Positions 53,378 to 58,047 of a stretch of DNA of 58,047 nucleotides are shown in pieces. A model generated the notes under the pieces. It did not search any database. It was not told the DNA's origin and saw only the letters and a list, made by a program, of their open reading frames with translations. Source of the stretch: Saccharopolyspora ipomoeae. GTDB taxonomy: Bacteria > Actinomycetota > Actinomycetes > Mycobacteriales > Pseudonocardiaceae. The stretch's first letter is position 1; each line of letters starts with the position of its first letter. The stretch lies in contig NZ_JASAOF010000033.1 in NCBI RefSeq assembly GCF_029952525.1, positions 1 through 58,047 on the forward strand, given 5' to 3'. The position numbers were made by a program, and so were the translations under genes.

Positions 53378-54685
53378 GTGTTCGCCCGTCGAATCGTCGT
53401 TGTCGGCACCGGCTACGTCGGACTGACCACCGGTGCGTGCCTGGCGTCGCTCGGCCACCGCGTGGTGTGCAGCGACGTCAACGAGCAGAAGGTCGCCGAG
53501 CTCTCCCGAGGCGAGGTCCGGATCCATGAGCCCGGCCTGGCCGAGCTGGTGCAGGAGGGCATCGCCGCAGGTCGGCTGGAGTTCGTGGTGGGTTCCGCGG
53601 GCGCCGTTGCCGAGGCCGAGGTGGTGTTCCTGTGCGTGCCGACCCCGATGGGTTCCGGCGGCGCAGCGGACCTGGCCGTGGTGGAGGCCGTCGCGCAGGA
53701 GGTGCGCGAGGTGCTGCCCACCGGCTGCGTGATGGTCACCAAGTCGACCGTCCCGGTCGGGACGTCGAAGCGGCTCGCCGAGCACCTGGACCGCGCGGAC
53801 GTCGCGGTGGTGAGCAACCCCGAGTTCCTGCGCGAGGGCTCGGCGGTGCACGACTTCCTCAACCCGGACCGCATCGTCGTCGGCTCCGACACCCAGGACG
53901 CCGCCGAGCGGGTCGCCGCGCTGTACTCCCGGCTGGGTGCGCCGACGGTGCTCACCGACGCGGCGAGCGCGGAGATGGTGAAGTACGCGGCGAACTGCTT
54001 CCTGGCCACGAAGCTGTCCTACGTCAACGCGATCGCGGAGCTGTGCGAGCAGCTGGGCGCCGACATCACCGACGTCACCGAGGGCATGGGCTACGACCGG
54101 CGGATCGGGCAGTCGTTCCTGCAGCCCGGACCGGGCTGGGGCGGGTCCTGCCTGCCGAAGGACACGGCCGCGCTGCTGCAGGTCGCCGAGGCCGTCGAGT
54201 TCGACTTCCCGCTGCTGCGGGCCACGATCTCGTCGAACTCGCACCAGCGGCAGCGGATGGTCGCCAAGGTCCGCGAGGCGTGCGGCGGCGTGCTGGCCGG
54301 CGAGCGGATCGGCCTGTTGGGGCTGACGTTCAAGGCGGGCACCGACGACCTGCGGGACTCGCCGGCCCTGGAGGTCGCGCAACTGCTCGCCGCCGAGGGC
54401 GCCGAGCTCGTCGCCTACGACCCGGGCCTGCGCGGCGACGAACCGGAACTGCCCACCGGTCTCACCCTGGTCGACGACCCGTACCAGGCGGCCAAGGAGG
54501 CCTCGGCCCTGGTCCTGCTCACGGAGTGGCAGGAGTTCCGCTCCCTCGACTGGAACCGCATCGCCGACGCCCTGGCCGGTCTCGTCGTCGTCGACACCCG
54601 CAACCACCTCGACCCCGACGTCCTCCGCCGCGCCAACCTCTCCTGGCGAGGAGTCGGCCGCACCCCCGTCACCGCCCTCAGCTGA
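53378..54685 (+). CDS. UDP-glucose 6-dehydrogenase family protein
   Basis: 435 residues: N-terminal NAD-binding motif VVVGTGYVGLTTGACLASLGH, STVPVGT, NPEFLREGSAVHDFLNPDRIVVG, the catalytic GPGWGGSCLPKD with Cys258, and a C-terminal domain with LTFKAGTDDLRDSPALEVAQLL. It would oxidise UDP-glucose (or a related nucleotide sugar) to the uronate for envelope polysaccharides. GTG 53378 with GAAGGGGTTGGGG upstream is preferred; a longer frame to 53270 adds non-homologous residues. The gene's end runs into a tandem repeat. Confidence 0.92.
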   Translation: MFARRIVVVGTGYVGLTTGACLASLGHRVVCSDVNEQKVAELSRGEVRIHEPGLAELVQEGIAAGRLEFVVGSAGAVAEAEVVFLCVPTPMGSGGAADLAVVEAVAQEVREVLPTGCVMVTKSTVPVGTSKRLAEHLDRADVAVVSNPEFLREGSAVHDFLNPDRIVVGSDTQDAAERVAALYSRLGAPTVLTDAASAEMVKYAANCFLATKLSYVNAIAELCEQLGADITDVTEGMGYDRRIGQSFLQPGPGWGGSCLPKDTAALLQVAEAVEFDFPLLRATISSNSHQRQRMVAKVREACGGVLAGERIGLLGLTFKAGTDDLRDSPALEVAQLLAAEGAELVAYDPGLRGDEPELPTGLTLVDDPYQAAKEASALVLLTEWQEFRSLDWNRIADALAGLVVVDTRNHLDPDVLRRANLSWRGVGRTPVTALS

Positions 54686-54751
54686 CCCGGTCACCGCGTT
54701 CGGTCGACTCGGTCACCGCCCTCGGCACCCCGGTCACCGCCCTCGGCCGAC
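54668..54751 (+). repeat. 21-22 bp tandem repeat at the end of the dehydrogenase gene
   Basis: Four imperfect copies begin with GTCACCGC (54668, 54690, 54712, 54733). The first lies in the last codons (VTALS and stop) and the others follow downstream, as at the end of the osmoprotectant operon. Confidence 0.85.
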
Positions 54752-54775
54752 CCCCGTTCTCGACGTGGGTGACCT

Positions 54776-54888
54776 GATTACGGCGGTAATCCGCACACGG
54801 AATACCGCCGTAGTCCGTCCACGGAATACCGCCGTAATCGGGGACCGGATTACGGCGGTAATCGGGGACCCGAATACCGGCGTAATCC
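54776..54888. repeat. Array of five hairpin units at 24-bp spacing
   Basis: Each 17-base unit is a short hairpin, GA(T/A)TAC-NNNN-GTAATC with small changes, followed by a 7-base spacer; the period is exactly 24. Units 1 and 4 carry loop GGCG, units 2 and 3 carry CGCC, and unit 5 has CGGC. It fills the gap before the gamma-glutamyltransferase gene and may be an operator array. Confidence 0.85.
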
Positions 54889-54968
54889 GGTCGACCGTGT
54901 CGAGAACCGGTGGGGACGTGGGGAATCGGACACTCGTCAGGGGATTTTCGGGGTCCTAGGGTGGGCGC

Positions 54969-56771
54969 GTGTTCACGACTCGGCCGGAGCTCGCCGGTAC
55001 TCATGGGATGGTCGCGTCCACGCATTGGCTGGCCTCGGCGGTGGGGATGGCCGTGCTGGAGGACGACGGGAACGCGTTCGACGCCGCGGTGGCCGCCGGT
55101 TTCGTGCTGCAGGTGGTGGAACCGCACCTGAACGGGCCGGGTGGCGAGGTTCCCGCGCTGTTCGCCACGGCGACCGATCCTCGCCCGAGGGCGTTGTGCG
55201 GGCAGGGGCCCGCGCCCGCCGGGGCGACCATCGGGTACTACCGCGACGAGCTCGGGCTCGACCTGATCCCCGGGACCGGGCTGCTCGCCACGACCGTGCC
55301 GGGGGCGTGGGACGGCTGGCTGACGCTGCTGCGCGACCACGGGACGAAGACGTTGCGCGAGGTTCTCGGCCACGCGATCGGCTACGCGCGCGGCGGCTAC
55401 CCGATCGTGCCCCGGATCAGCGAGACGATCGGCATGGTCGCCGGCATGTTCCGGGAGCACTGGCCGACTTCCGCGCGGTGGTGGCTGACCTCCGGCGGGT
55501 CGGTGCCGGAACCGGGTTCGGTGCTGCGCAACCCGGTCCTGGCCGACACCTGGGAGCGCCTGCTGGCGGAGGCCGAGTCGGTCACCGGCCGGGAGGCGCA
55601 GATCGACGCCGCCCGCAGGGCCTGGTCGCAGGGCTTCGTGGCCGAGGCCGTGGAGCGGTTCGCGCGGATCCCGCACCGCGACAACTCCGGCCGCGACCAC
55701 GCGGGCGTGCTCACCGCGCAGGACATGGCCGAGTTCGAGACCACCTACGAGGACCCGCTGACGGTGGACCTGCCCGGCGGCTGGACGTTGGCGAAGTTCG
55801 GCATCTGGTCGCAGGGCCCGGCGCTGGCCCAGCAGCTCCAGCTCGTCGAGGACCTCCCGGTGTCCTACGTGGACGGTGTCGCCTCGGCCGACACGGTCCA
55901 CGCGGCGGTGGAGGCCGCCAAGCTCGCGTTCGCCGACCGCGAGGCCTGGTACGGCGATTCCGCCGACCCGGGTGTGCTGAGCGACCTGGTCTCCGGCGAG
56001 TACGCGGCGCAGCGCCGCGCCCTCATCGGCGAGACCGCCTCGCTCGACCTGCGGCCCGGCTCGCCCGGCGGGCGCACGCCCGTCCTACCGGCGTTCGTCG
56101 CCGAGGGCCGGGGCGTGGGCGGCGCGTTCGACCCGAGCGGGGTCGGCATCGGCGAGCCGACCGTGCTGGCCAACGGTGAGAGCCGCGGCGACACCGTGCA
56201 CGTCGACGTCGTCGACCGCTGGGGCAACATGCTCTCCGCGACCCCGTCCGGCGGGTGGTTGCAGTCCTCGCCGACGATCCCGGAGCTCGGGTTCTGCCTG
56301 GGCAGCCGCGCCCAGATGTTCTGGCTGGAGGAAGGGCTGCCCAACTCCCTGGCACCGGGCAAGCGCCCGCGGATCACGCTGAGCCCGTCGCTGGCGCTGC
56401 GCGGCGGCGACCCGGCGCTGGCGTTCGGCACGCCCGGCGGGGATCAGCAGGACCAGTGGCAGCTGTGCTTCTGGCTGGCGCACGTGCGCGGCGGGCTCGA
56501 CCTGCAGGCCGCGATCGACGCCCCGGCCTGGCACAGCACCGCGTTCCCGCGCTCGTTCTACCCGCGCGAGTGGGAACCCGGTGGTGTGGCGGTGGAATCG
56601 CGCCTGGGGGCCGACGCGATCGCGGCCCTGGAAGCGCGCGGCCACCACGTCACCGACAACGGCCCCTGGTCGCTGGGCCGCCTCTCGGCGGTCTCCCGCG
56701 ACCCGGATTCCGGCCTGCTCAAGGCCGCCGCGAACCCCAGGGGAGCCCAGGGCTACGCGGCGGGCCGCTGA
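54969..56771 (+). CDS. Gamma-glutamyltransferase family protein
   Basis: 600 residues. The family's N-terminal block is STHWLASAVGMAVLEDDGNAFDAAVAAGFVLQVVEPHLNGPGGE, and the probable autoprocessing threonine is Thr409 in GDTVHVDVVDRWGNM. The glycine-rich SPSLALRGGDPALAFGTPGGDQQDQW matches the substrate-binding loop region. There is no signal peptide, so it is likely cytosolic. The TT at the cleavage site of classical enzymes is replaced by DT here. The substrate may not be glutathione. GTG start. Confidence 0.85.
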   Translation: MFTTRPELAGTHGMVASTHWLASAVGMAVLEDDGNAFDAAVAAGFVLQVVEPHLNGPGGEVPALFATATDPRPRALCGQGPAPAGATIGYYRDELGLDLIPGTGLLATTVPGAWDGWLTLLRDHGTKTLREVLGHAIGYARGGYPIVPRISETIGMVAGMFREHWPTSARWWLTSGGSVPEPGSVLRNPVLADTWERLLAEAESVTGREAQIDAARRAWSQGFVAEAVERFARIPHRDNSGRDHAGVLTAQDMAEFETTYEDPLTVDLPGGWTLAKFGIWSQGPALAQQLQLVEDLPVSYVDGVASADTVHAAVEAAKLAFADREAWYGDSADPGVLSDLVSGEYAAQRRALIGETASLDLRPGSPGGRTPVLPAFVAEGRGVGGAFDPSGVGIGEPTVLANGESRGDTVHVDVVDRWGNMLSATPSGGWLQSSPTIPELGFCLGSRAQMFWLEEGLPNSLAPGKRPRITLSPSLALRGGDPALAFGTPGGDQQDQWQLCFWLAHVRGGLDLQAAIDAPAWHSTAFPRSFYPREWEPGGVAVESRLGADAIAALEARGHHVTDNGPWSLGRLSAVSRDPDSGLLKAAANPRGAQGYAAGR

Positions 56772-56824
56772 GAGCTCTTTCGCGGTTCCGCTCCCCGCAC
56801 CGACGAGCAGGGCGACCACTTCGG

Positions 56825-57961
56825 TCACGCGGCCGGGAGGGTTGTTCCCAGCAGCAGCATTCGCAGGGTGCGGGCGGTGGCGTCGGTGATCAGGCGGGGC
56901 GCCTTGGTGATCGCGTCGGGGAGCGCGACCGGGCCGGTGAGGATGCCGGTGATCGCGTCGATGCCGTGCTCGTAGCTGGTGTCGGCGCCCGGGCCGATGG
57001 TGCCGCACAGCGCGATCACCGGTTTGCCGTGCCGCTTGGCCCGCCGCGCCACCTCGGTCGGGATCTTGCCGAGCGCGGTGGAGGCGTCGATGGCGCCCTC
57101 GGCGGTGATCACCAGGTCGGCGGTGCGCAGCCGCTGCTCCAGATCGGTGCTGGTGAGGAACACGTCGAAGCGGGATTCCAGTCGTGCGCCGAGGATTCCG
57201 GCGAGCCCGGCCGCCAGACCGCCGGAGGCCCCGGCGCCCGGTAACTCGCTCAGGTCCGGGTCGAGCAGCCGGGCCCAGTTGTCCATCGCCGCGGACAGCA
57301 GCTCCACGTCGTCGGCCGAGGCGCCCTTCTGCGGGCCGTAGCGGCGGGCAACGCCGTCCGGGCCGCAGAGCACGTTGCGCGGGTTCACCGCCACCGTCAT
57401 GTCCACTTCGGACAACCGGCGGTCGAGCCCGGAGACGTCGATGCGGTTCGCCCGCAGCAGTTCCGCGCCGCCCGGGCCGACCTCGCGGCCCTCGTCGTCG
57501 CAGATCCGCGCGCCCAGCGCCTGCAGCGCTCCCGCCCCGCCGTCGCAGATGCCCGAGTCGCCGCAGCCGACGACGATTCTCCGCGCGCCCGCGTCCAGCG
57601 CCGCGCGGATCAGCTCGCCGACGCCCCGGCTGGTGGTGCGGCCGGGATCGCGGGCACCGGGCGGGACCAGCGACAACCCGGCGGCAGCCGCCATCTCCAC
57701 GAACGCGGTGTCGTCGTCGAGCAGCGCGAAGTGCGCCTCGACGGGATCGCCGACCGGACCGGTCGCGGTCACCGGCACCAGCGCACCCCCGGTCGCGCGG
57801 GCCATCAGCTTCGCGGAGCCCTCGCCGCCGTCGATCAGCGGCACGGTGTCGACGACGCCGCCCGGGATGACGCGCCGGATTCCGGCCTGGATGGCATCGG
57901 CCACCTGCTCGGCGTCCAGACATTCCTTGAAACCGCTGGGAGCCACCACGATCCGAAACAT
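56825..57961 (-). CDS. Glycerate kinase, GlxK/GarK type
   Basis: 378 residues: start MFRIVVAPSGFKECLDAEQVADAI, LIDGGEGSAKLM, VVGCGDSGICDGGAGALQALGA and AGASGGLAAGLAGILGARL, all typical of the type-1 glycerate 2-kinase fold. It phosphorylates D-glycerate for entry into glycolysis or serine metabolism. ATG start with GGAGGGGAA just upstream. It converges on the gamma-glutamyltransferase gene with only about 50 bases between them. Confidence 0.93.
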   Translation of the reverse strand: MFRIVVAPSGFKECLDAEQVADAIQAGIRRVIPGGVVDTVPLIDGGEGSAKLMARATGGALVPVTATGPVGDPVEAHFALLDDDTAFVEMAAAAGLSLVPPGARDPGRTTSRGVGELIRAALDAGARRIVVGCGDSGICDGGAGALQALGARICDDEGREVGPGGAELLRANRIDVSGLDRRLSEVDMTVAVNPRNVLCGPDGVARRYGPQKGASADDVELLSAAMDNWARLLDPDLSELPGAGASGGLAAGLAGILGARLESRFDVFLTSTDLEQRLRTADLVITAEGAIDASTALGKIPTEVARRAKRHGKPVIALCGTIGPGADTSYEHGIDAITGILTGPVALPDAITKAPRLITDATARTLRMLLLGTTLPAA

Positions 57962-58003
57962 TTCCCCTCCAGGGGTTGAAAATTGATTGGACTTGCGTTG
58001 CTT

Positions 58004-58047
58004 GGCGGTGCGGGTGGCGGAACCTGAGCGCCTTCGTGGACTCCGTG
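58004..58047. repeat. Second copy of the dispersed repeat, cut by the window edge
   Basis: The sequence TTGCTTGGCGGTGC, then GGCGGAACCT and CGCCTTC, parallels the unit at 33940 in the same order and orientation, with a small length change and scattered substitutions. It runs off the window. Confidence 0.6.

Noticed and set aside
54776..54888. 24-bp periodic array as a CRISPR array
   Set aside because: Spacers are only seven bases and similar to each other, and no cas gene is nearby.
54765..54959. Small plus-strand frame across the 24-bp array with repeated TAVI peptides
   Set aside because: The repeats come from the DNA array whose period happens to be a multiple of three; there is no ribosome binding site and the hairpin symmetry explains the pattern.

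Overview
The window reads as chromosome of a high-GC actinomycete of the Pseudonocardiaceae, most likely Saccharopolyspora or a close relative. This rests on gene order (recF-dciA-gyrB-gyrA followed by the pknB-pknA-pbpA-rodA-pstP-fhaB-fhaA cell-wall/division cluster), heavy GTG start use, strong GC bias and actinobacterial families such as CrgA, CwsA and DLW-39. Because it opens at recF, the replication origin should lie just left of the window.

Layout. (1) 0.2-23.6 kb is conserved core: recF, the helicase-loader family gene dciA, both gyrase subunits, a DUF3566 membrane protein, tRNA-Ile, a DLW-39 micro-protein, tRNA-Ala, cwsA, ppiA, a rhomboid protease, a PH-like membrane protein, crgA, a class E sortase with a small membrane-protein partner, pabA/trpG, then the minus-strand kinase/peptidoglycan operon, closed by tRNA-Leu(CAG). 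(2) 24-30 kb is accessory: an IclR regulator, an unknown protein, an atypical SDR, and a divergent pair (aldonolactone-oxidase-like flavoenzyme; PLP-fold alanine-racemase-like protein) sharing an intergenic perfect palindrome, with a TetR gene next door. (3) 30.5-41.0 kb holds two paralogous large proteins, each joining a HAD-type domain to a region resembling the DIT1/PvcA isonitrile-synthase family. Between them lie two small conserved-looking proteins, an HTH/TPR regulator, an APH-type kinase and an array of long perfect palindromes. This is the best candidate for an undescribed system. (4) 41.1-43.1 kb is a CopC/YcnI copper-handling cluster. (5) 43.3-48.6 kb is an osmoprotectant uptake locus (BCCT carrier plus OpuC-like ABC importer). 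(6) 48.7-58.0 kb carries a DUF6474-like protein, a TM0106-like RecB nuclease, an SDR, an aldo/keto reductase, UDP-glucose dehydrogenase, a gamma-glutamyltransferase and a glycerate kinase.

Non-coding structure is rich. There are several DnaA-box-like clusters, a four-copy palindrome array at 37.6-37.9 kb with a fifth copy at base 1, a 24-bp-period array of hairpin units before the gamma-glutamyltransferase gene, a 23-bp perfect inverted repeat at 51.3 kb, a dispersed repeat seen at 33.9 kb and again at the right edge, and tandem repeats that begin inside the 3' ends of two genes. All assignments come from reading the sequence; no database search was possible.
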